From Nesterenkonia marinintestina (GTDB lineage: Bacteria; Actinomycetota; Actinomycetes; Actinomycetales; Micrococcaceae): DNA of 64,000 nucleotides. Shown here piece after piece: positions 27,526 to 35,602 of the stretch. Within the stretch, counting starts at the first letter, position 1. Every line of letters begins with the position of its first letter. The stretch covers positions 186,001 through 250,000 of the forward strand of contig NZ_JAOEFD010000001.1 in NCBI RefSeq assembly GCF_025420485.1. Direction: 5' to 3'. A model generated the notes under the pieces. It made no database searches. It was not told where the DNA came from and saw nothing but the letters and a program-made list of their open reading frames with translations. Both the position numbers and the translations under genes were made by a program.

Positions 27526-30110
27526 TGCCCTCCGCAGTGCTCGCACCGCTGACCGCCCCCGACGGCGGCGCACCGGACGACGAGGTCCTCTTCGAGGGAT
27601 TCCGCGACTGGGCGTCCGGGCGAGGGATCACGCTCTACCCCGCGCAGGAGGACGCCGCGCTGCACCTGGCCGCGGGCGACCACGTGGTGATGGCCACCCC
27701 GACGGGATCCGGAAAGTCGATGGTGGGCGTGGCCGCACACCTCTTCGCCCTGTCCCGCGGGCTCCGCAGCGTCTACACCGCCCCCATCAAAGCGCTGGTC
27801 TCGGAGAAGTTCTTCGCGCTGGTCGAGATCTTCGGCGCTGAGCAGGTCGGCATGGTCACCGGGGACTCCTCGGTGAACGCCCACGCGCCGATCATCTGCT
27901 GCACCGCCGAGATCCTCGCCAACGAGGCCCTGCGGGACGGCCGGGAGGCCGAGCTGGGCCCGGTGGTCATGGACGAGTTCCACTTCTACGCCGACCCGCA
28001 GCGCGGCTGGGCCTGGCAGGTGCCTCTGCTGGAGCTCCCTCAGGCGCAGTTCCTGCTGATGTCGGCCACCCTGGGCGACACCTCACGGTTCGAGCAGCGG
28101 ATCGCCGCACGCACCGGTCGTGACGTCGTCACCGTCTCCTCGGCGGAACGGCCGGTGCCCCTGGAGTTCGAGTATTCGACCACCCCGCTGCAGCAGAAGC
28201 TGGAGCAGCTGGTCGCCGCCGGTCGGGCTCCGGCCTACCTCGTGCACTTCTCCCAGCGGGAGGCCGCCGAGCGCGCGGTCGGACTCGCCTCGCTCAGCGT
28301 GGTGGGACCCGAGGAGCGGGAGCGCATCCGGGAGCGTCTGGAGGGCTTCCGCTTCGCCAAGGGGTACGGACGGACCCTGAACCGACTGCTGCGCTCCGGG
28401 ATCGGGGTCCACCACGCCGGCATGCTGCCGAAGTACCGCCGTCTGGTGGAGCGGCTCGCCCAGGAGGGGCTGCTGAAGGTCATCTGCGGGACGGACACGC
28501 TCGGTGTGGGGATCAACGTCCCGATCCGCACCGTGGTCCTCACCGCGCTGAGCAAGTTCGACGGCGAACGCCGTCGCCAGCTCAACGCCCGCGAGTTCCA
28601 CCAGATCGCCGGGCGCGCGGGACGGGCCGGCTTCGACACCGAGGGCACCGTGGTCGTCCAGGCCCCGGAGCACGTGATCGAGAACGAGCAGGCCCTCGCC
28701 AAGGCCCGGGCCAAGCACGGCGACGATGAGAAGAAGGTCTCCCAGGCCATGCGCTCGGCCGGGCGGAGGAAGCCCCCCGAGGGGTTCGTCTCGTGGTCTG
28801 ACAAGACCTTCGACCGGCTGGTCCACGCCGCGCCGGAACCGATGGTGTCCCGGATGGAGGTCACCTATGCCATGGTGCTGCAGCTGCTGCGGCGCCCAGA
28901 GGATCCCATCACGGCGATGCGGCGGATGGTGCGCGGATCCGACGAGACCCCCGCCCGGCAGACCATCCTGCTGCGGCGGGCCCTGCAGATCCTGCGCGAG
29001 CTGCTGGCCGCAGGCGTGCTCGAGCGGCTCGACGAGCCCGACGAGGACGGCCGCACCGTGGACCTCACCCTGGATCTGCAGGACGACTTCGCCCTCAACC
29101 AGCCGCTGGCGCCGTTCGCCGTCGCCGCCATGGAGCTGCTCGACCCGGACTCCGAGTCCTTCGCCCTCGACGTCGTCTCGGTGGTGGAGTCCATCCTGGA
29201 GACCCCGTTCCAGGTCACCGGCGCGCAGGTGAAGAAGCTCAACGGCGAGCGGATCGCCGAGCTGAAGGCCGAAGGCGTGGAGTTCGTGGAGCGGATGCGC
29301 ATCGTCGACGAGCTCACCCACCCGCAGCCGCTGGCCGAACTGCTGACCCAGCAGTTCGAGGTCTACCGGCAGGCCCATCCGTGGGTGGGCGACCACGAGC
29401 TGGCCCCGAAGGCCGTGGTGCGTGACATGGTCGAGCGGGCCTTCAGCTTCGTCGACATGGTCAACCATTACGAGCTGGCCCGCTCCGAGGGGGTGCTGCT
29501 GCGGTATCTCACCGACGCCTACAAGGCGCTGCGGCAGACCGTACCCCGGCAGCTGGTGACCGAGGAGCTCGAGGACCTCGTCGAGTGGCTGGGCGAGATG
29601 ATCCGGCAGACCGACAACTCGCTGCTCGAGGAGTGGGAGCGGCTGTCCTCCGGCGCGGAGGACGCGACCGCCGCCGACCTGGGCCTCAGCTCCGACGACC
29701 CCGGAGAGCCTGAGGGCGTCACGTCCAACCGGAGGGCGTTCCGTGTCATGGTGCGCAACGCCATGTTCCTGCGCGCCGAGCTCTTCGCCGATGAGAGGGA
29801 GTCCCGCCTCGAGGAGCTCGACGGGGAGGACTCCGGCTGGGACGCCGCACGGTGGGGTGCGGCCATGGACGCGTTCTTCGAGATCTACGACGACGTCTAC
29901 GTCGACGCCCAGGCGCGCGGCCCCGGCCTCATCCGCATCGACGAGGCACCGCCGGAGGCTCCCGGCTTCTGGCGTGCGGTGCAGGTCCTCGACGACTCCG
30001 CGGGCAACCATGACTGGGGCGTGCACGCCTGGATCGACCTGACGGCCTCGGACGAGCTGGGCGCCCCGGCGGTGACCATCGACCATGTGGGAGATCTGAA
30101 GGACGCATGA
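27525..30110 (+). CDS. DEAD/DEAH-box helicase with DUF3516 C-terminal region
   Basis: An 861-residue superfamily 2 helicase. Motif I is ATPTGSGKS (residue about 56), motif Ia TAPIKALVSEKFF, motif II VMDEFHFYADP (a DEFH variant of DExH), motif III MSATL, motif V GTDTLGVGIN and motif VI HQIAGRAGRAG. The C-terminal 350 residues resemble the actinobacterial DUF3516 module, and the overall layout recalls Ski2/Mtr4-like RNA helicases. A role in RNA turnover is inferred only. GTG 27525 overlaps the upstream stop by one base; starting earlier would extend into the hydrolase gene. Confidence 0.88.
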   Translation: MPSAVLAPLTAPDGGAPDDEVLFEGFRDWASGRGITLYPAQEDAALHLAAGDHVVMATPTGSGKSMVGVAAHLFALSRGLRSVYTAPIKALVSEKFFALVEIFGAEQVGMVTGDSSVNAHAPIICCTAEILANEALRDGREAELGPVVMDEFHFYADPQRGWAWQVPLLELPQAQFLLMSATLGDTSRFEQRIAARTGRDVVTVSSAERPVPLEFEYSTTPLQQKLEQLVAAGRAPAYLVHFSQREAAERAVGLASLSVVGPEERERIRERLEGFRFAKGYGRTLNRLLRSGIGVHHAGMLPKYRRLVERLAQEGLLKVICGTDTLGVGINVPIRTVVLTALSKFDGERRRQLNAREFHQIAGRAGRAGFDTEGTVVVQAPEHVIENEQALAKARAKHGDDEKKVSQAMRSAGRRKPPEGFVSWSDKTFDRLVHAAPEPMVSRMEVTYAMVLQLLRRPEDPITAMRRMVRGSDETPARQTILLRRALQILRELLAAGVLERLDEPDEDGRTVDLTLDLQDDFALNQPLAPFAVAAMELLDPDSESFALDVVSVVESILETPFQVTGAQVKKLNGERIAELKAEGVEFVERMRIVDELTHPQPLAELLTQQFEVYRQAHPWVGDHELAPKAVVRDMVERAFSFVDMVNHYELARSEGVLLRYLTDAYKALRQTVPRQLVTEELEDLVEWLGEMIRQTDNSLLEEWERLSSGAEDATAADLGLSSDDPGEPEGVTSNRRAFRVMVRNAMFLRAELFADERESRLEELDGEDSGWDAARWGAAMDAFFEIYDDVYVDAQARGPGLIRIDEAPPEAPGFWRAVQVLDDSAGNHDWGVHAWIDLTASDELGAPAVTIDHVGDLKDA

Positions 30111-31423
30111 CTGGGACGACGCTGACCGACGGCGCACTGATGGACGGCACGCGGATGTTCGAGCATCGGATCTCCGTCCCCCTGGACTGGCGTCGGGCCG
30201 ACGATCCGGAGGCCGAGCGGATCGAGGTCTTCGCCCGCGAGTTCGTCGGCCGCGACCCGGAGGCGCCGCTGCTGCTCTTCCTGCAGGGCGGCCCCGGCGG
30301 CAAGGGGGTCCGTGCCGCACGCCTGCCCGGCTGGATGGGCGAGGCCCTTCGGCGATTCCGGATCGTGATGCTCGATCAGCGGGGCACCGGGCTCTCCGCA
30401 CCCCTGACGGCTCGGACGGTGGCCGCCCGCGGCGACGTCGCCGAGCAGGTCGCCCATCTGCGCAGGTTCCGCGCCGATTCCATCGTGCGCGACGCCGAAG
30501 CGCTGCGGCGGTCGATGGGTGCGGCCTCGTGGTCGGTCCTCGGCCAGAGCTACGGCGGGTTCTGCCTGCTCACCTATCTCTCCCTGGCCCCCGAGTCAGT
30601 GGACCGGGCGCTGTTCACCGGCGGCCTGCCGCCGATCGACGGTCACGCCGATCGGGTCTACCGGGCCACCTACCGCAGGATGGCCGCCCGCAACGCCGAG
30701 CACTTCGCCCGGTTCCCCGCCGACCGACGGCGACTCGACGACGTCGTCGCCCATGTCCGTGATCGCACGGCCTCCGGTCGTCCCGAACGGCTGCCCGACG
30801 GATCGGCCCTGACCGTGCCGCGGCTGCAGATGCTGGGGATGGCCCTGGGAGGGAACACCCGGGCCGACAGCCTGCACTTCCTGCTCGAAGAGGCGTTCTC
30901 CGAGGGCTCCGGGGCGCTCTCCGACACGTTCCTCGCCGGGGTGCACGAACGGCTCAGCTTCCGCGCGAACCCCATGTATGCGGTCATGCACGAGTCCATC
31001 TACGGACAGCCCGCCGAGGCCACCGACGGCCGAGGGGCGACGGACTGGGCGGCCGAGAGGGTCCGGGACGAGTTCGAGGAGTTCTCCCCGAGAGCCGCCT
31101 CTCCCCTACTGACCGGTGAGATGATCCTGCGCGAGCACATCACTGAGGATCCGGCCCTGGCCCCGCTGGCCGAGACGGCCGAGGCTCTGGCGGCCGTCGA
31201 CGACTGGGAGCCCCTCTACGACGCCGACCGGCTGGGCCGGAACTCGGTCCCCGCCGCGGCCGCGGTCTACACCGAGGACGTCTACGTCGACCGCGACCTC
31301 TCCCTGGCGACGGCCGCGCGCGTGGCCGGACTCTCGGTCTGGGAGACCGACCAGTTCCACCACGACGGCCTCGGAGACGACGGAGCGCGCATCCTTCGGG
31401 AGCTGCTGCGCCGCACCGACTGA
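30107..31423 (+). CDS. Alpha/beta hydrolase, S33 prolyl aminopeptidase-like
   Basis: A 438-residue serine hydrolase. It shows the oxyanion loop LQGGPGGKG (residues about 64-72), DQRGTGLS near 93, and the nucleophile elbow GQSYGGF near 147. It ends with the QFHHDGLGDDG segment, likely holding the catalytic histidine. This matches peptidase family S33 proline iminopeptidases that release N-terminal proline. ATG 30107 overlaps the helicase stop as ATGA, so translation is coupled. It converges on the terC-like gene with a 10-nt gap and no obvious terminator. Confidence 0.88.
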   Translation: MTGTTLTDGALMDGTRMFEHRISVPLDWRRADDPEAERIEVFAREFVGRDPEAPLLLFLQGGPGGKGVRAARLPGWMGEALRRFRIVMLDQRGTGLSAPLTARTVAARGDVAEQVAHLRRFRADSIVRDAEALRRSMGAASWSVLGQSYGGFCLLTYLSLAPESVDRALFTGGLPPIDGHADRVYRATYRRMAARNAEHFARFPADRRRLDDVVAHVRDRTASGRPERLPDGSALTVPRLQMLGMALGGNTRADSLHFLLEEAFSEGSGALSDTFLAGVHERLSFRANPMYAVMHESIYGQPAEATDGRGATDWAAERVRDEFEEFSPRAASPLLTGEMILREHITEDPALAPLAETAEALAAVDDWEPLYDADRLGRNSVPAAAAVYTEDVYVDRDLSLATAARVAGLSVWETDQFHHDGLGDDGARILRELLRRTD

Positions 31424-31433
31424 CCGCGCGCCC

Positions 31434-32690
31434 TCAGAGGGTGGGGCCGTCCTGCTCCACGATGTCCTCCGAGACCGGGGCCTGCCGACCGGCGGCCTGG
31501 GCCGAGGCCAGCCGCGTCTCATGGGCGGTGCGGATGATCCGGGAGTAGCGGTCCTTGTGCTCGATGAGCTCGTCGCGGTACTTCGGAGCGACCTGCTCGG
31601 CCTCCCGCGTCCATCGGTCCATACGCTCCTCGGCCTTCCGACGGTCCTCGGCGTCGGCGTCCTCATCGAGCATCGTGTAGCGGTGGGCGAAGCGTTCGGC
31701 GTTCTGCAGGGCGCGCAGCGCCTTGCCCTTCGGGCTGTACAGCGAGAGCAGAACGGTGACGGTGAGGATCACCATGATGACCATCAGCGAGATGTTGGTC
31801 GGCACCTCCGCCACGGGCACGTTCTCCCCGTCGTTGACGAACGGCAGGTTGTTCTCGTGCAGCGCGTGGAGGATGAGCTTCACCCCGATGAAGCCGAGGA
31901 TCGCCGCCAGGCCGTAGGACAGGTACACCAGGCGGTCGAGCAGGCCGTCGATGAGGAAGTACAGCTGGCGCAGTCCCATGAGCGAGAAGGCGGTGGCGGT
32001 GAAGACGATGTACGGCTCACGGGTCAGCCCGAAGATCGCCGGGATCGAGTCGAAGGCGAAGAGCAGGTCGGTCGCCCCGATGGCGACCATGACCAGCAGC
32101 ATCGGGGTGATCAGCAGCCGGCCGTCCACTCGGGTGAAGAGCCTGTCCTGCACGTACTCGTCGTGCGCCGGCAGCACCTTCGTGGCCGCGCGGACCATGA
32201 TGTTGTCGGCCTCGTCCTTCTCCTTGTCCCCGGTCATCTGGCCCTTGAGCTGCTGCCCGGCGACCAGCAGCAGCAGGATGCCGAAGAGGTAGAAGACGTC
32301 GGACCATGCCTCGATGATGGCGGCGCCGAGGAGGATGAAGGCGGTGCGGGAGATCAGGGCGAAGGTGATGCCGAACAGCAGCACCTTCTGCTGGTACTCC
32401 CGGGGCACCTGGAAGGAGGCCATGATGACCAGGAAGACGAAGAGGTTGTCGACGCTCAGCGCCTTCTCGGTGAGATAGCCCGCGTAGTACTCCACCGCGA
32501 ACTGAGCGTCTCCGACGACGAAGAACATGAGGCCGAAGAGCAGGGCGATCCCCACATAGACGGCCGACCAGATCGCGGCCTCACGGATGGTGGGGATGTG
32601 CGCCTTGCGGACGTGGAAGATGTAGTCGAAGAGCAGCAGGCCGACGATCAGAGCGATCGTGATGCCCCAGAGCAGGGGGGTGATCTCCAT
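31434..32690 (-). CDS. TerC/Alx-family integral membrane protein
   Basis: A 418-residue membrane protein of the TerC family with about nine hydrophobic helices. Conserved acidic membrane motifs EKALSVDNLFVFLVIM (near 74) and DLLFAFDSIPAIFG (near 207) are typical. Relatives include Alx and MeeF/MeeY-type manganese exporters, and tellurium-resistance TerC. After residue about 335 there is a charged cytoplasmic tail of about 80 residues (DEDADAEDRRKAEERMDRW) that looks coiled-coil-like and is longer than usual. The 5' region carries a probable yybP-ykoY riboswitch, which supports a manganese efflux role. Confidence 0.92.
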   Translation of the reverse strand: MEITPLLWGITIALIVGLLLFDYIFHVRKAHIPTIREAAIWSAVYVGIALLFGLMFFVVGDAQFAVEYYAGYLTEKALSVDNLFVFLVIMASFQVPREYQQKVLLFGITFALISRTAFILLGAAIIEAWSDVFYLFGILLLLVAGQQLKGQMTGDKEKDEADNIMVRAATKVLPAHDEYVQDRLFTRVDGRLLITPMLLVMVAIGATDLLFAFDSIPAIFGLTREPYIVFTATAFSLMGLRQLYFLIDGLLDRLVYLSYGLAAILGFIGVKLILHALHENNLPFVNDGENVPVAEVPTNISLMVIMVILTVTVLLSLYSPKGKALRALQNAERFAHRYTMLDEDADAEDRRKAEERMDRWTREAEQVAPKYRDELIEHKDRYSRIIRTAHETRLASAQAAGRQAPVSEDIVEQDGPTL

Positions 32691-32699
32691 GGACGGGGA

Positions 32700-32715
32700 G
32701 TCCTTCCGGGAAGGG
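32700..32715 (-). promoter_or_regulatory. Ribosome-binding-site hairpin before the terC-like start
   Basis: In the transcript, CCTTC-CCG-GAAGG forms a small stem whose right arm is the GAAGGA ribosome binding site of the terC-like gene. It could act as the expression platform of the riboswitch upstream, masking or releasing the site. Confidence 0.4.
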
Positions 32716-32736
32716 TGTCAGGGGACGATGATGTCC

Positions 32737-32859
32737 CGTGAGTCTCTCCGCCCGTCCCCGTCGGCCCAGATGGTGGCCGCGTCGGACGGACCGCTGCGCC
32801 CGGCGGGTCGTCGGCGACCTGCGTGCTGACGTGCGCAGCGCGGGGGATACTCCCTCACG
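32737..32859 (-). ncRNA. yybP-ykoY manganese riboswitch (candidate)
   Basis: Elements of the yybP-ykoY class appear in order on the minus strand. P1 left arm CGTGAG (32859-32854), then the L1 motif GGGAGTA (32854-32848). P2 left arm GCTGCGC, then the second conserved loop ACGTCAGCACG. P3 hairpin GGTCG/CGACC, then GCCGGG and P2 right arm GCGCAGC. A P4 hairpin follows, then GAGAGA and P1 right arm CTCACG (32742-32737). The class binds Mn2+ and commonly precedes Alx/TerC/MntP-type genes, as here. The first motif has GGGAGTAT rather than the consensus GGGGAGTAG. Confidence 0.75.
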
Positions 32860-32867
32860 TCAGGGAC

Positions 32868-32873
32868 AGCATA
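32868..32873 (-). promoter_or_regulatory. -10 element TATGCT of the riboswitch-terC transcript
   Basis: TATGCT places transcription initiation near 32861, a couple of bases before the P1 stem of the riboswitch. The leader would be about 170 nt. Confidence 0.55.
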
Positions 32874-32895
32874 CACCCCGCTCGGGCCGGCGCCG

Positions 32896-34185
32896 TCACG
32901 CCGCAGATGCCCCGCGGCGGGCCGCGGCGACCCAGACCCCGACGGCGACGACGGCCAGGAGGCACAGCAGGTTGAGACCCGGGAATCCGAGCAGCGCGAG
33001 CACGACGCCGGAGCCCGCGGCGCCGACCGCTCCGGCGGCCCCCATCATCGTGTCGGTGACCCCCTGGACCAGGACCCGGCGTCCGCCGGTGACCGCCTCC
33101 GCCACATAGGCCGACCCTGAGACCGTCGCCATGGACCACCCCAGTCCCAGCAGGACCAGGGCGACCGTCACGGCCGCCTCGTCCTGGGCCCCCGCCGCGC
33201 CGAGGACCACGGCGCCGGCGAGCACCCCCTGGGAGGCGAGCATGGTGCGCAGCCGGCCCCAGCGGTCGGAGAGCATGCCCATCAGGGGTGAGAGTGCGAA
33301 CATCCCGGCGATGTGCAGCGAGATCACCAGTCCGATCAGCACCAGCGTGTCGGTGTCGGCGTGGTGGTGTCCTCCGGGCTGATGCGCCGCTCCGTGACCC
33401 GCCGCACGGGCCAGGTGGACCGGAGTCATGGACATCACGGCGACCATCACGCCGTGCGAGGCCACGACCACGGTGATGCCCAGGGCTGCGGCGGGCACGC
33501 CCACCGCCGCCCGGATCCCGTCGACCAGCCGAGGCCGGGAGGGCGCGGATGCGCCGCCGGCGTGGGCGCCGGCGAGGATCAGCGGGTCCGGACGCAGCCC
33601 GATCTGGAGGACGAGGACGGCTCCGACCATGCCCGCCAGGGAGAACAGGAAGGGCCCTGAGGTCTCGGGCAGCCCGAGGCGGGCGGCCAGCGACGCACCG
33701 GGGCCGATGAGGTTCGGCCCGGCGACCGCGCCGACGGTGACCGCCCAGACCACCAGACCGAGGTCCCGACCCCGGTGACGCTCCTCGGCCAGGTCCGTGG
33801 CTGCGAAGCGTGCCTGGAGGTTGGCGGCGTTTCCCAGACCGATCAGCGCGGCCGCGGCCAGCAGGACGAGGAAGCTCCCCAGCACCGGGGCCAGGATCAT
33901 TCCCAGCGACCCGACTGCGGCGAGCACGTACGCCCCGGAGAGCGCAGTGCGGCGTCCTCTCCGCAGCGCCAGCCTCGCCAGCGGGAGCGCGCTGAGCGCG
34001 CCGGCCACCGAGATCGCCGTCGTCGTCGCACCGCCCCAGGCCTCGCTGCCGGTGAGTTCGACGGCGAGCAGGGAGCCGACCGCCAGCGACGCTCCGTTGC
34101 CGATGCCGGAGAGCAGCTGGCTCAGGGAGAGGGTGAGGACGACGCGGCGCTGGTGCGCCCGACGGGTCTCCGCGGAACTGCTGAT
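32896..34185 (-). CDS. MFS transporter with apparent ATC start codon
   Basis: A major facilitator protein of about 429 residues and 12 predicted helices. Helix 1-2 sequence (SLSQLLSGIGNGASL...VELTGSEAWGG) and the cytoplasmic SDRWGRLRTM motif between helices 8 and 9 are typical. The loop before helix 7-8 is histidine-rich (HGAAHQPGGHHHADTD). There is no ATG, GTG or TTG in frame before helix 2; the first, GTG 34008, would delete 59 residues. AGGAG is followed after 7 nt by ATC (34185-34183), which is taken as the start. This is either a rare non-AUG start or a one-base change from ATG. It follows the membrane protein by 13 nt. Substrate unknown. Confidence 0.75.
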   Translation of the reverse strand: MSSSAETRRAHQRRVVLTLSLSQLLSGIGNGASLAVGSLLAVELTGSEAWGGATTTAISVAGALSALPLARLALRRGRRTALSGAYVLAAVGSLGMILAPVLGSFLVLLAAAALIGLGNAANLQARFAATDLAEERHRGRDLGLVVWAVTVGAVAGPNLIGPGASLAARLGLPETSGPFLFSLAGMVGAVLVLQIGLRPDPLILAGAHAGGASAPSRPRLVDGIRAAVGVPAAALGITVVVASHGVMVAVMSMTPVHLARAAGHGAAHQPGGHHHADTDTLVLIGLVISLHIAGMFALSPLMGMLSDRWGRLRTMLASQGVLAGAVVLGAAGAQDEAAVTVALVLLGLGWSMATVSGSAYVAEAVTGGRRVLVQGVTDTMMGAAGAVGAAGSGVVLALLGFPGLNLLCLLAVVAVGVWVAAARRGASAA

Positions 34186-34198
34186 GACTTCTCTCCTA

Positions 34199-34885
34199 TC
34201 AGGTGATCTGCGCGGACCACAGCAGCAGGGCTCCGGCTCCGGCGAGCCCCCAGCTGGTCAGGGACCCGATCAGGAACTCCTCGGCCCGGGTGCCCCCGGG
34301 ACGATCGCCGGAGATCGCCGGGAACCGAACGATGCCCTTCGCCGCCGCCAGCGCCGCCACCACGGCCTGCGCCCCGAAGAGCGCGAGGACGGTCATCAGG
34401 ATGCGCTCCAGCGGTCCGATCAGCCGCCCGCCGCGCAGCCCGTCGTCGTCGGATGCGCCCCGACCGGTCAGGTCCAGCATCGCGCGGGTGATCCGATTCG
34501 AGGATTCGGTGAGGAACAGGATGACTCCTGCCCAGAGGAGCACCGGCGGCACGTGGGCCGCCACGCTCCCCCACACCGCGACCTCGACCAGCGCCCCGGC
34601 CACGACGAGCGCGCCCATCACCAGAGGAGCGGCCGACCCCCGTCCGCGCAGGACCACCCACAGGAGTCCGGCCGCCGCGGCCGCGGGACCGGCCCACCAT
34701 CCCGCCGTTCCCCCGGGCGGGCCGATCGCCGCCGCGCCCAGCACGGGGAGCACGAGCGCAAGCACGAGGAACCAGGCTGCGTAGACGATCCTGCGCAGCC
34801 GCCGACCGTCGTCCGCCCGCCGCGGTGCACGCAGCAGAGGCACGAGGTCGCAGACCGCGACGGCGAGGACCAGCAGAGCGGTCAC
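34199..34885 (-). CDS. Hypothetical membrane protein of the satD operon
   Basis: A 228-residue protein with about six or seven hydrophobic helices and no motif I can assign. A polar loop (TGRGASDDDGLRGGR) precedes the conserved-looking IGPLERILMTVLALFG. GTG 34885 overlaps the satD stop as GTGA. Membrane proteins of this kind often accompany SatD-family genes, so the two products may work together, for example as a membrane sensor and a cytosolic regulator; that is inference. The MFS gene follows 13 nt downstream. Confidence 0.75.
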   Translation of the reverse strand: MTALLVLAVAVCDLVPLLRAPRRADDGRRLRRIVYAAWFLVLALVLPVLGAAAIGPPGGTAGWWAGPAAAAAGLLWVVLRGRGSAAPLVMGALVVAGALVEVAVWGSVAAHVPPVLLWAGVILFLTESSNRITRAMLDLTGRGASDDDGLRGGRLIGPLERILMTVLALFGAQAVVAALAAAKGIVRFPAISGDRPGGTRAEEFLIGSLTSWGLAGAGALLLWSAQIT

Positions 34886-35544
34886 GGCGTCCGCCCCTGC
34901 GCGAAGAGCCGATCGGCCTCCAGAAGCGCCGCCGCCCCGGAACGGTGCAGCGCCTGAGAGACCGCCGACTGCGAGATGCGCTCCCGTCCTGCGACCTGCT
35001 CCTGCGTCCCCCCGGCCAGCAGATGCGCACAGATCCGACGTTCGCGGGACTTCATCCGCGACACGACGTGGTCCCGCAGCAGCAGATGGGCGTTCACCGC
35101 CGTCGCCCGGTCCTCATCGGCCCCGACGAACCAGCTGACGACCTCGCCGCGTCGTCGACCGCGCCGCGCCGCCTCCTCGACGGCCTCGCGGGCACGGAGC
35201 CATCCCTCGCCGTCCTGGATGGGACCCCGGTCGCCCTCCTCGATGTCGCGGATCGCGCCCTCCCCCAGGCCGCATCGCACGCGCAGCCCCTCCGGAAGAC
35301 CGACGAGCAGGTGCAGGGACGCCCGCGCCGCGTCCCGCCAGCTGTGGTACACGGCTTGGAACTCGTCGCCCACGGTGGCCCAGGCGGGCTCCCGCGGGAT
35401 GACCTGTGCGTGGGCGGACGCGAAGGCGTCATGGATCGCGTCCTGGGCGGCCGACCGGTCCCCCAGCCCTCGGGATCCGACGATGTCGGCGATCAGGCCG
35501 ACGGGAAGCGGGCCGTCGTCCCGAGCCTCAGAAGTGCGTGCCAT
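34882..35544 (-). CDS. SatD-family protein with C-terminal helix-turn-helix
   Basis: A 220-residue protein matching the SatD family: LIADIVGSRGLGDR near the N-terminus, GDEFQAVYHSW near 60 and LRVRCGLGEG near 90. These have a nucleotide-cyclase-like flavour without proven catalytic activity. The C-terminal 60 residues (RRICAHLLAGGTQEQVAGRERISQSAVSQALHRSG) form a helix-turn-helix similar to sigma region 4, suggesting DNA binding. SatD was first noted in a Streptococcus acid-tolerance operon and its biochemical role is unresolved. The gene leads satD-membrane protein-MFS and has an AT-rich palindromic promoter region. Confidence 0.8.
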   Translation of the reverse strand: MARTSEARDDGPLPVGLIADIVGSRGLGDRSAAQDAIHDAFASAHAQVIPREPAWATVGDEFQAVYHSWRDAARASLHLLVGLPEGLRVRCGLGEGAIRDIEEGDRGPIQDGEGWLRAREAVEEAARRGRRRGEVVSWFVGADEDRATAVNAHLLLRDHVVSRMKSRERRICAHLLAGGTQEQVAGRERISQSAVSQALHRSGAAALLEADRLFAQGRTP

Positions 35545-35553
35545 CCGATCACC

Positions 35554-35581
35554 ATATCACTTATACAAGTCCTGATATAAG
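35554..35581 (-). promoter_or_regulatory. AT-rich nested palindromes upstream of satD
   Basis: In an AT-rich island, ATATCA (35554-35559) pairs with TGATAT (35573-35578), CTTATA (35560-35565) with TATAAG (35576-35581), and ACTTATACAAGT (35559-35570) is itself a near-palindrome. They overlap the probable -10 region just before satD. This looks like an operator, possibly for the HTH of SatD itself. Confidence 0.5.
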
Positions 35582-35602
35582 CTTTAACGCGTAAGCCTCT
35601 GC

